DNA from: Oscillospiraceae bacterium
Lineage (GTDB): Bacteria; Bacillota; Clostridia; Oscillospirales; Ruminococcaceae
DNA: 38,898 nucleotides
Direction of reading: 5' to 3'
Assembly: GCA_017847885.1 (NCBI GenBank)
Contig: JAGAUA010000021.1
Coordinates: 1 to 38,898 of the forward strand
The position numbers and the translations under genes were made by a program. Shown here in pieces: positions 25,591 through 33,205 of this stretch (position 1 is its first letter; the number at the start of each line of letters is the position of its first letter). The notes below the pieces were generated by a model, which worked only from the letters and a program-made list of their open reading frames with translations, was not told the DNA's origin and searched no databases.

Positions 25591-25615
25591 TTTTCCGTTT
25601 CTTTTGTGCTATAAT
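25587..25615 (+). promoter_or_regulatory. Promoter of the ncRNA
   Basis: TTGATT (25587-25592), exactly 17 bases, then TATAAT (25610-25615), with TTGTGC before the -10 (TG extended form). It starts inside the last codons of rnhA and has no downstream plus-strand ORF. Confidence 0.85.
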
Positions 25616-25621
25616 ACTAAT

Positions 25622-25872
25622 AGACAAAGAGATTTCTGCCTTGTTCGATGAAGTGTGATTTTATAATCCAACACATTATATAAGGGATTCAGACTCCGTC
25701 AGCGGATTGCAGACCTCCCGCCGCATTAGATGTGCGGAGCAACGGACGCAGGGAGCGCGAAACTGATGGGCTGTTGCCCACCTGCCAGAGTGCGGGTTTT
25801 ATGCTTCACATGGCGGCAAGGCGGTATCTTTTGGCTTATTACGGCAGACCTGTAAAAAGGTCTGCCTTTTTA
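25622..25872 (+). ncRNA. Probable stand-alone structured ncRNA, family not identified
   Basis: A consensus promoter and an intrinsic terminator define a transcript of about 250 bases with no plausible ORF, and the next gene runs the other way, so it is not a leader. The ends pair: AGAT + GCCTTG (25630-25643) with CAAGGC + ATCT (25817-25829). Inside are TATAAT/ATTATA (25662-25680), CCGTCAG/CTGATGG (25696-25769), CTCCC/GGGAG (25715-25755), CCGCA/TGCGG (25721-25737), GGGC/GCCC (25768-25779, competing with the CCGTCAG stem) and ACCTGC/GCGGGT (25780-25797). The result is a branched multi-stem RNA. It lacks the SRP core, RNase P and tmRNA landmarks, and the branching does not suit the 6S rod. The clostridial raiA RNA is a family to test first; I cannot confirm it. 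Confidence 0.7.
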
Positions 25873-25876
25873 TTTT
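25843..25876 (+). terminator. Terminator of the ncRNA
   Basis: GGCAGACCT (25843-25851) pairs perfectly with AGGTCTGCC (25858-25866) around GTAAAA and is followed by TTTTTATTTT. On the minus strand there is no T-run, so it serves the ncRNA rather than pncB. Confidence 0.9.
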
Positions 25877-25889
25877 AGCCAAGTTGTAC

Positions 25890-27335
25890 TTACCCGTTGT
25901 ACCTGCTGTGGAGCAGGGCGTTTTTCTTGTTCCAAAGCTTCTCGGAAAGGTCAACGTAATATTTGTGGGGGTACTCAAACCGCTTTACCTCGTCCCAGAT
26001 AGTGTCAAGCTGTGCGGCACAGTAAGCGCGAATGTCCTTCACCGACGGACATTCATACACGCATTTTCCGCCCTCAAAGATAGGCTCAAGCAGCTTTACC
26101 GCGCTGAAATTTTCCAGCAGCTTGCGCTTGTAGGTATGCTCGGGGTCGAAAATTTCATAGGGTCTGCTGTCGTCGATGACCTCGCCGCGGCAGGTCAGCA
26201 CGTCCGCGATAGCTTTGCCAGTCGCGTTGTCGAACAAACGCCAAACCTCCTTAAAATCGGGGTTTGTTATCTTCACCACATTTTCCGAAAGCTTTATCTT
26301 GGGTATTATCTCCCCGTCCTTTTCAACCGCAGCAAGCTTGTATACTCCGCCGAAAACAGGCTCGGACTTGGAGGTTATCATGCGCTCGCCCACGCCGAAG
26401 CTGTCTATTTTTGCGCCCTGAACAAGCAGGTCGCGGATAATATACTCGTCAAGGGAATTGGAAGCGACTATCTTCACATCGGTAAAGCCCTCGTCGTCAA
26501 GCATCTGCCGCGCGCGCTTGGAAAGATAGGTTATATCGCCGCTGTCTATGCGTATGCCCGCAGGCTTTTCGCCCCTTGCACGCATTTCCTTGAACACGGT
26601 TATTGCGTTGGGAACACCCGATTTCAGCACGTTATAGGTGTCCACCAAAAGGGTCGTGCCGTTGGGGTAGCACTTGGCGTATGCGCGGAAAGCCTCAAGC
26701 TCGCTGTCAAACATCTGTATCCAGGAATGAGCCATCGTGCCCAAAGCAGGCGCGCCCATTTCCTTGTCGGTAATGGTACAAGCCGTGCCGCTGCACCCTG
26801 CGATATAAGCCGCTCTTGCGCCGTAAACCGCGCCGTCAAAGCCCTGCGCTCTCCGCGAGCCGAACTCCATGACGGGTCTGCCCTCTGCGGCACGGACTAT
26901 GCGGTTTGCCTTGGTTGCAATAAGGCTCTGGTGATTTATGCATATGAGAACCATCGTCTCGATAAACTGCGCCTGAATTGCAGGGCCGCGGACGGTCACA
27001 ACAGGCTCGTTGGGAAAAATAGGAGTGCCCTCTGGAACAGCCCACACATCGCAGGTGAACTTGAAATTGCGGAGGTACTCCAAAAACGCCTCGCTGAAAA
27101 TGCCCTTGCCCCGAAGATACTCGATATCGTCCTCATCGAAGCGCAGGTTTTTGATATAGTCGATAAGCTGTTCAAGTCCGCACATTATCGCAAAGCCGCC
27201 GTCGTCGGGCACTGCGCGGAAAAACATATCAAAATAGGATATCATGTCGCCCATGCCGTTTTCGAGGTATCCGTTTGCCATTGTCAGCTCGTAAAAGTCG
27301 GTAAGCATGGTAAGATTTCGGTTGTTTTTGCTCAT
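25890..27335 (-). CDS. pncB: Nicotinate phosphoribosyltransferase
   Basis: PncB joins nicotinate to PRPP, with ATP, to give nicotinate mononucleotide for NAD salvage. The ATG at 27335 (MSKNNRNLTMLTDFYELTMANGYLENG) is chosen because AGGGGGA lies about 9 bases upstream and family proteins start here; this gives 481 residues, the long Firmicutes type. Motifs are TDFYELTMANGY, FGSRRAQGFDGAVYGARAAYIAGCSGT (PRPP-binding; conserved H/S region follows as MAHSWIQMF) and IRIDSGDITYLSKRARQMLDDEGF. It follows the nicotinamidase-like gene by 16 bases, in one salvage operon. Confidence 0.96.
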   Translation of the reverse strand: MSKNNRNLTMLTDFYELTMANGYLENGMGDMISYFDMFFRAVPDDGGFAIMCGLEQLIDYIKNLRFDEDDIEYLRGKGIFSEAFLEYLRNFKFTCDVWAVPEGTPIFPNEPVVTVRGPAIQAQFIETMVLICINHQSLIATKANRIVRAAEGRPVMEFGSRRAQGFDGAVYGARAAYIAGCSGTACTITDKEMGAPALGTMAHSWIQMFDSELEAFRAYAKCYPNGTTLLVDTYNVLKSGVPNAITVFKEMRARGEKPAGIRIDSGDITYLSKRARQMLDDEGFTDVKIVASNSLDEYIIRDLLVQGAKIDSFGVGERMITSKSEPVFGGVYKLAAVEKDGEIIPKIKLSENVVKITNPDFKEVWRLFDNATGKAIADVLTCRGEVIDDSRPYEIFDPEHTYKRKLLENFSAVKLLEPIFEGGKCVYECPSVKDIRAYCAAQLDTIWDEVKRFEYPHKYYVDLSEKLWNKKNALLHSRYNG

Positions 27336-27351
27336 TTTTACAATTTCCCCC

Positions 27352-28023
27352 TTATTCGGTAACAGCCGACACAAAGGCAACGCCGCTGTCCTTCATCAGC
27401 TTGTATGCGGCAATGTTCATAAAGTCCGCGTCATGGTAGGGCGCGTCATAGGTTTCCACGCAGTTAACGGGAACGATTATACGCACCTGTTTATCCTGCT
27501 TGGTAAACCATGTTTTCAGCGCAAGGCAGAATTGCAGGACGCATATGTCGGTGCAATCACCCGTCACGATAAAGGTGTCGGTATCGGGTATGCCGGAAAG
27601 AAACGCCTTGAACTGCTCCTCATGGAAGCCGTTTGTGGAATTTTTCTTAATCAGCAGGTATCCGCCCACGGCTTTCAGCTCGTCGGCAAGCTCGCTTTCG
27701 CTTGTGTTTTCCAGACAATGAGGGGGGAACGAAGCAAACTCCGCGCAGCCCTCCTTGTGGCAGTCTGCAAATGCGGCAACGGGTATACCGCGGCTTTTGC
27801 AGCTTTCCATAAGCGCGGCAACGGGGGGGATAATGCTTTCTATCAGCGGTGAGGACATTGCCCCCTCGCGGATAAAGCCGTTCACCACGTCCACAACGAT
27901 AAGAGCGGTCTTTTCGGGGGACAGCTCGGAAAGGCTCATGGTCGGAAGCGCATTTATCTCATCAATAATGCCGCAGACCGCCGCCTTGCAGTTTTCCGGT
28001 GTATTCTGTGAAAATTTTCTCAT
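27352..28023 (-). CDS. pncA: Nicotinamidase-like isochorismatase-family hydrolase
   Basis: The enzyme probably deamidates nicotinamide to nicotinate for the adjacent PncB. The protein is 223 residues from the ATG at 28023, which lies 9 bases after CGGAG; an ATG at 28032 sits directly on that site. The isochorismatase-fold catalytic triad is visible: Asp in IVVDVVNGF, Lys in LIKKNSTNGF and Cys in TGDCTDICVLQ. The metal-site pattern DCHKEGC...FPPHCLENT (Asp, two His) matches nicotinamidases of the streptococcal type. Genetic coupling to pncB strongly supports this substrate. The N-terminal 30 residues (helical, SQNTPENCKAAVCGIIDE) are an extra cap. Confidence 0.9.
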   Translation of the reverse strand: MRKFSQNTPENCKAAVCGIIDEINALPTMSLSELSPEKTALIVVDVVNGFIREGAMSSPLIESIIPPVAALMESCKSRGIPVAAFADCHKEGCAEFASFPPHCLENTSESELADELKAVGGYLLIKKNSTNGFHEEQFKAFLSGIPDTDTFIVTGDCTDICVLQFCLALKTWFTKQDKQVRIIVPVNCVETYDAPYHDADFMNIAAYKLMKDSGVAFVSAVTE

Positions 28024-28105
28024 ATGAAACATCTCCGTTTGGCTTAAATTGTTTCTTACAATTGTATTATAAGTTTAGTCTGTCAAAAAAGTTATTTTTC
28101 GATAT

Positions 28106-28179
28106 CGGGCGGATAATATCCGCCCCTACAAAATCGCTAAAAACGCCATTTCTTTGTAGGGGACGGGTCTCCCGTCCCG
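28106..28179. repeat. REP-like inverted pair, units F and G
   Basis: Unit F (28106-28132, minus) has stem GGGCGGATA/TATCCGCCC ending CCCCTACAAA. Unit G (28153-28179, plus) starts TTTGTAGGGG with stem GGGACGGG/CCCGTCCC. The 20-base spacer ends ATTTC before TTTGTAG, as in pair D/E. The pair lies between a possible minus-strand promoter at 28210-28238 and the pncA start, so it may be transcribed in the pncA leader. Confidence 0.8.
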
Positions 28180-28209
28180 CTAACTTTATTTTGACATACT
28201 GTATTTATA

Positions 28210-28238
28210 ATTATAGTATAAGTTTTGCGCCTGTTCAA
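28210..28238 (-). promoter_or_regulatory. Possible promoter of the pncA-pncB operon
   Basis: On the minus strand TTGAAC (28233-28238), 17 bases, then TATAAT (28210-28215). It would give a leader of about 180 bases carrying the REP pair. A TTGACA nearer the gene (28081-28086) has a TATAAT only 9 bases away and is not a usable pair. Confidence 0.6.
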
Positions 28239-28256
28239 GAGATTTTTCCAAAATTA

Positions 28257-28285
28257 TTGCAATTCACGGCAAAATATTTTATAAT
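28257..28285 (+). promoter_or_regulatory. Promoter of the capA-like gene
   Basis: TTGCAA (28257-28262), 17 bases, then TATAAT (28280-28285). It is about 60 bases before the chosen start. Confidence 0.75.
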
Positions 28286-28348
28286 AGGATTACATAGCAT
28301 ATCTGATACTAAACACCGAAAGGAGTGCATTTTTCCCCGTCGGGAGAA

Positions 28349-29620
28349 ATGACCGCATTTATGAAAAGAATTCTTGGCATGATACTTGCCGCAGCGGCTG
28401 TGCTGTCCTGCACGTCATGCAGCAGCGTTTCCCATGAGCCGCCCGTTACCGAGGCTATGGCAACGGTTTCCGTCAGCGAAACAACTCTGCCCGTAACTAC
28501 CGTTACCACCACCGAGACCACCACGGTCACCACCGAGCCGCTGCCCGAATACAGCACCGTTTCCATCGCCGCCGTTGGCGATAACCTTATCCATTCCAGC
28601 ATTTACAACCAGGCACATAACCGTTCTGCCGACGGTACATACGATTTTGCATACGCCTACGAAAACGCCGCGGACATCATTGCCGCCGCGGATATGGCGA
28701 TAATCAACCAAGAGACTCTTATCTGCAACGATAAGTACGAGCCGTCCACATACCCCAGATTTAACAGTCCCACTCAGCTTGGCGACCATATGCTGGACAT
28801 CGGCTTTGATGTTTTTACCATTGCAAATAACCATACCCTTGACAAGGGCACAGACGGGCTTCTCGCCTGCCTTGATTACTGGGACAGCAAGGAAAATGCC
28901 GTCGTTGCAGGCGCATACCGCAATGCCGAGGATAGAGCGGATATCCGTACCGCCGAATACGAGGGCATGACCTTTTCCTTTCTTTCCTACACCGAGTCGC
29001 TGAACGGGCTTTCCCTGCCCAAGGACACGGAGCTTTCCATTGGCGACTCCAACGATTTGGATACCATGAAGGCGGAAATTGCCGAGGCGAAAAAGCGCTC
29101 CGATGTTTGTGTCGTCTCCCTTCACTGGGGCGTAGAAAATTCCGACATTATCAGCGATTATCAGCGCAGCACCGCAAAACAGCTTGTTGATGCAGGCGCG
29201 GACATCATCATCGGCAATCACCCCCACGTTCTTCGTGATATCGAGGAAATCGAACGTGAGGACGGCTCTTACGCCCTTTGCGCATACTCTCTTGGCAACT
29301 TTATTTCCGCCCAGAGCGTTGGGCAAAACCTTATCGGCGGCATACTCACCTTTGACGTGACAATGCGCGTGGACGAAAACGCCGAGGAAAATCAGCGCCC
29401 AGTTATCGACAATATCAAGCTTACCCCTATCGTTACCCATTATGACGGGAATTACCATGATGTAAGGATATACCCTCTTTCAATGTACACCCGTGAGCTT
29501 GCGGAGTCCCACGGCGTAAAAGCAAAGAGCAAGTTCGGCTACGATTATATTTTTGACGTTCTGAAGCGAAATATTAGCGAAAAATACTGCGACGCCTCGG
29601 AATATTACACCGAAGCGTAA
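28349..29620 (+). CDS. CapA-family (poly-gamma-glutamate synthesis type) lipoprotein
   Basis: This 423-residue surface lipoprotein has a PGA_cap metallophosphatase-like domain. The signal peptide MTAFMKRILGMILAAAAVLSCTSC has a lipobox Cys at 24 (or 21). A Thr/Glu-rich linker (about 32-66, TTVTTTETTTVTTE) leads to the domain (about 70-380) with motifs AAVGDNLIHSS, MAIINQETLI, FTIANNHTLDKGTDG, VVSLHWGVENS and IGNHPHVLRDIE, whose His, Asp, Asn and Glu residues form the metal site. In Bacillus CapA helps poly-gamma-glutamate capsule export. No capB/C genes are seen here, so it may act on another wall polymer. The start is unsure: GTG 28325, ATG 28349 and ATG 28361 are in frame and none has ideal spacing. 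Confidence 0.88.
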   Translation: MTAFMKRILGMILAAAAVLSCTSCSSVSHEPPVTEAMATVSVSETTLPVTTVTTTETTTVTTEPLPEYSTVSIAAVGDNLIHSSIYNQAHNRSADGTYDFAYAYENAADIIAAADMAIINQETLICNDKYEPSTYPRFNSPTQLGDHMLDIGFDVFTIANNHTLDKGTDGLLACLDYWDSKENAVVAGAYRNAEDRADIRTAEYEGMTFSFLSYTESLNGLSLPKDTELSIGDSNDLDTMKAEIAEAKKRSDVCVVSLHWGVENSDIISDYQRSTAKQLVDAGADIIIGNHPHVLRDIEEIEREDGSYALCAYSLGNFISAQSVGQNLIGGILTFDVTMRVDENAEENQRPVIDNIKLTPIVTHYDGNYHDVRIYPLSMYTRELAESHGVKAKSKFGYDYIFDVLKRNISEKYCDASEYYTEA

Positions 29621-29638
29621 AGAAAACTGCCGATTTAC

Positions 29639-29667
29639 TTGAAATTCGGAGGATTTTGCGGTATAAT
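29639..29667 (+). promoter_or_regulatory. Promoter of the SEDS gene
   Basis: TTGAAA (29639-29644), 17 bases, then TATAAT (29662-29667) preceded by TTGCGG (extended -10). It begins 19 bases after the capA-like stop, so the downstream genes can be expressed independently. Confidence 0.8.
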
Positions 29668-29694
29668 GAGAGTATTATTTCATAAAGGATTTTA

Positions 29695-30855
29695 ATGATG
29701 ATAAAAACCGTTTTTAAAGTTATATTGCAGTATTTCCGCAAGCTTGACAAGCCGCTGTTTCTGGCGACCTGCGGCGTTTCGGCTTTTTCCGTGCTGCTGA
29801 TGTATTCACTTGTGTATAACGGCGTTACGGGCAAGGACGCGCGAATGTACCGTATTCAGTTTGTCTGCCTTTGCGCGGGAGCGGCTGCTGCGCTTATCAT
29901 GTCCGCGCTGGACTATCACAAGTTCATAAAGCTGTGGTTTCTTTACGTGCCGGGGGCGATAGGACTTACCCTTCTGACCTTTACTCCCCTCGCCTACAAG
30001 CCTGTTGAAAGCGCCGACGACGCGGCGTGGATAAACCTTGGCTTCACCACGGTCCAGCCCTCGGAATTTCTGAAAATCGCATTTATACTGTCCTTTGCCC
30101 TGCACCTTTCCAAAGTCGGGGACAAGATAAATCATATCGGAAACGTGGCGCTGCTGTGCTTTCACGGTGCTGTGCCCACCCTTATCGTCGTGGCGCAGGG
30201 CGACGACGGAACTGCAATCGTGTTCTTCTGCATATTCCTGTGTATGATGTTTTCGGCAGGAATATCGTGGAAATATATACTTCCCTGCGTTATCGCCGCG
30301 CCTGTGGCGGTTTGGGTGCTGTGGACGAAAATAATGCTTCCCCACCAAAAAATGCGTTTTCTCGTGCTGTTTGAGGAAAACCCCATGAGCAACCCCGAAT
30401 TTGCGGATATTGCCTATCAGCAGTACTGGGGCAAGCTTGCGCTGGGGTCGGGTCAGCTTTTCGGAAAGGGGCTTTTTGCCGACGAGTACGTGAGCGTGCC
30501 CGAGGTGCAAAACGACTTCATTTTCACCTATGTGGGACAATGCTTGGGCTTCCTCGGCTGTATTGCCCTTGTTGCGGCGCTTAGCTTCATATGCCTGAAA
30601 ATACTTGCCGACAGCCGAATTGCAAAGGACGATATGGGCAAATTCATCTGCATAGGCGTGTTTGCGCTGCTGTTTATCCATTGCGTGCTTAACCTGGGCA
30701 TGGTGCTTGGGGTAATGCCCGTTATCGGCGTGCCGCTTCCCTTTGTAAGTCAAGGCGGCTCAAGCATGGCAAGTCTTTTCGTCTGCATAGGGCTTGTTAT
30801 GAGCGTATACTCCCACTCGGAGAAAAACTACCGCGTTTTCTATGACGCGAATTAA
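29695..30855 (+). CDS. SEDS peptidoglycan glycosyltransferase, RodA/FtsW/SpoVE family
   Basis: This polytopic membrane enzyme, with about ten segments, polymerises lipid II into glycan strands with a partner class B penicillin-binding protein. Its 386 residues fit the family. Signatures are AAWINLGFTTVQPSEFLKIAFILSFALHLS (the FtsW/RodA WI..G...QPSE.. motif), GDDGTAIVFFCIFLCMMFSAG, QNDFIFTYVGQCLGFLG and the C-terminal GVMPVIGVPLPFVSQGGSSMASLFVCIGLVMSVYSH. The QPSE and PFVSQGGSS segments point to RodA type, but which of rod, division or sporulation complexes it serves cannot be decided. AAAGGA precedes two adjacent ATGs. No penicillin-binding protein gene is next to it. Confidence 0.93.
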   Translation: MMIKTVFKVILQYFRKLDKPLFLATCGVSAFSVLLMYSLVYNGVTGKDARMYRIQFVCLCAGAAAALIMSALDYHKFIKLWFLYVPGAIGLTLLTFTPLAYKPVESADDAAWINLGFTTVQPSEFLKIAFILSFALHLSKVGDKINHIGNVALLCFHGAVPTLIVVAQGDDGTAIVFFCIFLCMMFSAGISWKYILPCVIAAPVAVWVLWTKIMLPHQKMRFLVLFEENPMSNPEFADIAYQQYWGKLALGSGQLFGKGLFADEYVSVPEVQNDFIFTYVGQCLGFLGCIALVAALSFICLKILADSRIAKDDMGKFICIGVFALLFIHCVLNLGMVLGVMPVIGVPLPFVSQGGSSMASLFVCIGLVMSVYSHSEKNYRVFYDAN

Positions 30856-30867
30856 TCTGTCGGAAGC

Positions 30868-31785
30868 ATGGTCGCAAATATGAAATCAAGCAAATTTTTA
30901 GGCTCTGCGCTTATTGTGGGGGCAGGCTGCTTATGGGGGCTTATGGGGCTTTTCGTCCGCAATCTGGACGGCTTCGGGCTTTCCTCAATGCAGATAGTTG
31001 CCCTGCGAGTTATATTCACAATGCTCATCATGTCGGCGGTAACGCTGATATGCGGCAAAGACCTGTTCAGAATAAAGCTCCGCGACTGGTGGTGCTTTAC
31101 AGGCTCGGGGATATGCAGCATAGTTTTCTTCAACTTCTGCTATTTCCGCACGATAACTCTGACCTCTCTTTCCGCGGCGGCGGTACTGCTTTACACCGCG
31201 CCGATAATGGTCATGGTAATGTCACTTTTCCTGTTTAAGGAAAAGCTTACAGTAAGGAAAGTAATCGCGGCTGCCGCGGCATTTTCGGGCTGCGCGCTTG
31301 TTACGGGCGCGGCGGACGGCTCACTTGCCCTTAACGGCATGGGCATACTGACGGGTCTCGGCTCGGCTTTCGGGTACGCGCTGTACACGATTTTCGGTCA
31401 GCTTGCGCTAAACAGGGGTTACAAAAGCATAACCATAACCCTTTACACCTTTATTTTTGCATCGGTCGGGGTAGTACCATTTGCGGATATCGGCGGACTT
31501 GCGGAAAAAATCCGGTTGCACCCACAGATACTCGCATGGGGCGCGGTGCTTGCGGCGGCGGTAACGGTGCTGCCCTATCTCATCTACACCGTGGGACTTA
31601 CCTCGGTTGAGCCGGGAAAGGCTTCGGTCATGGCTACGGTTGAGCCGGTAGTCGCAACACTTGTAGGCGCTGCGGTTTTCTGCGAGCCGCTTAGCCTTGC
31701 GGGAGTAATGGGTATCCTGCTTGTTGCGGCATCGCTGGTGCTGCTGAATATGCCGACCCAAAAAGCTGTTGGTAAAAATACATAA
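30868..31785 (+). CDS. EamA/DMT-family transporter
   Basis: This 305-residue membrane protein has ten hydrophobic segments arranged as two EamA repeats (about 10-145 and 155-295). The N-terminal GAGCLWGLMGLFVRNLDGFGLSSMQIVALRVIFTMLIM and the second-repeat LGSAFGYALYTIFGQLALNRGYKSITITLYTFIFASVGVVPF are typical. Such proteins export or import amino acids, nucleotides or other metabolites. Substrate is unknown. The start may be 30868 or 30880; GGAAG is nearby but ideally placed for neither. It follows the SEDS gene by 12 bases and precedes galK1 by 40, in one plus-strand run. Confidence 0.9.
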   Translation: MVANMKSSKFLGSALIVGAGCLWGLMGLFVRNLDGFGLSSMQIVALRVIFTMLIMSAVTLICGKDLFRIKLRDWWCFTGSGICSIVFFNFCYFRTITLTSLSAAAVLLYTAPIMVMVMSLFLFKEKLTVRKVIAAAAAFSGCALVTGAADGSLALNGMGILTGLGSAFGYALYTIFGQLALNRGYKSITITLYTFIFASVGVVPFADIGGLAEKIRLHPQILAWGAVLAAAVTVLPYLIYTVGLTSVEPGKASVMATVEPVVATLVGAAVFCEPLSLAGVMGILLVAASLVLLNMPTQKAVGKNT

Positions 31786-31825
31786 TGTAAAAATAATACT
31801 TAAAAATACAGATAGGAAAATAATT

Positions 31826-33070
31826 ATGAAAAATATTGATGCAATGCTTGCAAAGCTTTACGGCGAAAAGGCGGTTGAGGTTCAGAGGGCGAGATACGAA
31901 AAAGCCGAAAAAGCCTTTGAGGAGCTTTTCGGCTCAAGCGAAAATGCTATGATTTTCTCCGCTTCGGGAAGAACTGAGGTGGGCGGAAACCATACCGACC
32001 ACAACCGCGGAAAGGTGCTTGCGGCGGCGGTAAACCTTGACGTTATCGCATTTGCAGTACCCACAGAGGACGGGGTGATCACTGTAAAGTCGGAGGGCTT
32101 TCCACAGGATACCGTGGACACTTCCGACCTGTCCGTGCGCGAGGCGGACATGAACACATCGGCTGCGCTTATCAGAGGCGTTGCTGACGGCATGAAAAAA
32201 AACGGCTTCAAGGTGGGCGGCTTTAAGGCGTACACCACTTCAAGCGTGCTTAAAGGCAGCGGAATTTCCTCCTCGGCGGCGTTTGAGGTGCTTATCGGAA
32301 ACATTATCTCTCACCTTTTCAACGGCGGTAATGTTGACGCAGTAAAAATTGCCCAGATATCCCAGTATGCCGAAAACGTACACTTCGGCAAGCCCAGCGG
32401 ACTCCTTGACCAGATGGCTTCATCGGTAGGCGGATTTATCGAGATCGACTTTGCCGACACCGCAAATCCCGTTATCGACGCTATCAGCTACGACTTCGGC
32501 AAGAGCGGTTACAGCCTTTGCATTGTTGACACAAAGGGCAGCCACGCCGACCTTACTCCCGAATATGCGGCAATCCCGTCTGAGATGAAATCGGTGGCGC
32601 AATTTTTCGGCAAGAGCGAGCTGAGAGACATTACAAAGGAACAGCTTTGGGAGAATATTGCCGAGGTGCGGAAGTCCTGCGGCGACAGAGCGGTATCGAG
32701 AGCGATGCACTTCTTTGACGAAAACGACCGTGCCGACAAAGAGGCAGCGGCGCTGAAAAATGGCGACATGGACGCATTTCTCGCTGCCGTTAAGGACAGC
32801 GGAAACAGCTCCTTCAAGTACCTTCAGAATATTTTTGCCACAGTCAACTCCCGTGAGCAAGGTGTTGTGCTGGGACTGTATGCGGCGGAGCAGCTTCTTG
32901 GCGGCAGGGGCGCGTGCAGGGTACACGGCGGCGGCTTTGCAGGTACGATTCAGGCGTTTGTGCCGAACGACCTGCTTGAAAAATTCACCGCAGGCATGGA
33001 GCATCTTTTCGGTGAGGGCAGCTGCTACAATATGCTTATCCGTCCCGTGGGCGGAACAAGAGTCATGTAA
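31826..33070 (+). CDS. galK: Galactokinase, paralogue 1
   Basis: GalK phosphorylates galactose to galactose-1-phosphate with ATP (GHMP kinase fold). The ATG at 31826 (MKNIDAMLAKLYGEKAVE) is used, with AGGAAA upstream; this gives 414 residues. Sugar-site motif ASGRTEVGGNHTDHNRGKVLAAAV differs from the usual GRVNLIGEHTDY, but His and Asp of the motif remain. GSGISSSAAFE is the ATP loop and GLLDQMASSVGG carries the catalytic Asp. GGGFAGTIQAFVP is near the C-terminus. GC content is like the flanking chromosome (31 and 32 of 60 in two hand-counted rows). It stands apart from galE/galT and follows a transporter gene. About half of residues appear identical to paralogue 2 at 35708. Confidence 0.9.
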   Translation: MKNIDAMLAKLYGEKAVEVQRARYEKAEKAFEELFGSSENAMIFSASGRTEVGGNHTDHNRGKVLAAAVNLDVIAFAVPTEDGVITVKSEGFPQDTVDTSDLSVREADMNTSAALIRGVADGMKKNGFKVGGFKAYTTSSVLKGSGISSSAAFEVLIGNIISHLFNGGNVDAVKIAQISQYAENVHFGKPSGLLDQMASSVGGFIEIDFADTANPVIDAISYDFGKSGYSLCIVDTKGSHADLTPEYAAIPSEMKSVAQFFGKSELRDITKEQLWENIAEVRKSCGDRAVSRAMHFFDENDRADKEAAALKNGDMDAFLAAVKDSGNSSFKYLQNIFATVNSREQGVVLGLYAAEQLLGGRGACRVHGGGFAGTIQAFVPNDLLEKFTAGMEHLFGEGSCYNMLIRPVGGTRVM

Positions 33071-33166
33071 AACAAAAGGGATTGCTGTTTTAGGACGATG
33101 ACCATACAGAAGTATTCCAAAATACTAATGGTTATTGACTAAACGGCGGCTGATGTATAAACAGAC

Positions 33167-33205
33167 AGAGCAGTATCGCTTAATTGCGGTACTGCTCTTG
33201 TTTTA
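33167..33205. terminator. Terminator between galK1 and galT
   Basis: AGAGCAGTATCGC (33167-33179) pairs with GCGGTACTGCTCT (33186-33198), 13 positions with one T-G, around TTAATT. TGTTTTATT follows on plus; the galT stop codon TAA is at 33203-33205. It closes both convergent units and also marks the composition boundary. Confidence 0.85.

Noticed and set aside
25622..25872. 6S RNA, SRP RNA, tmRNA or RNase P RNA
   Set aside because: No SRP GGAAGGAAGC-type core, no tmRNA CCA end or tag frame, no RNase P core, and the fold is branched rather than the 6S rod.
25884..27362. 492-residue plus-strand frame antisense to pncB
   Set aside because: Shadow of pncB; no family likeness, and the pncB motifs are unambiguous.
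28066..28086. Promoter TTGACA + TATAAT directly upstream of pncA
   Set aside because: The two hexamers are only 9 bases apart, too short for sigma-A; a 17-spaced pair lies further upstream.
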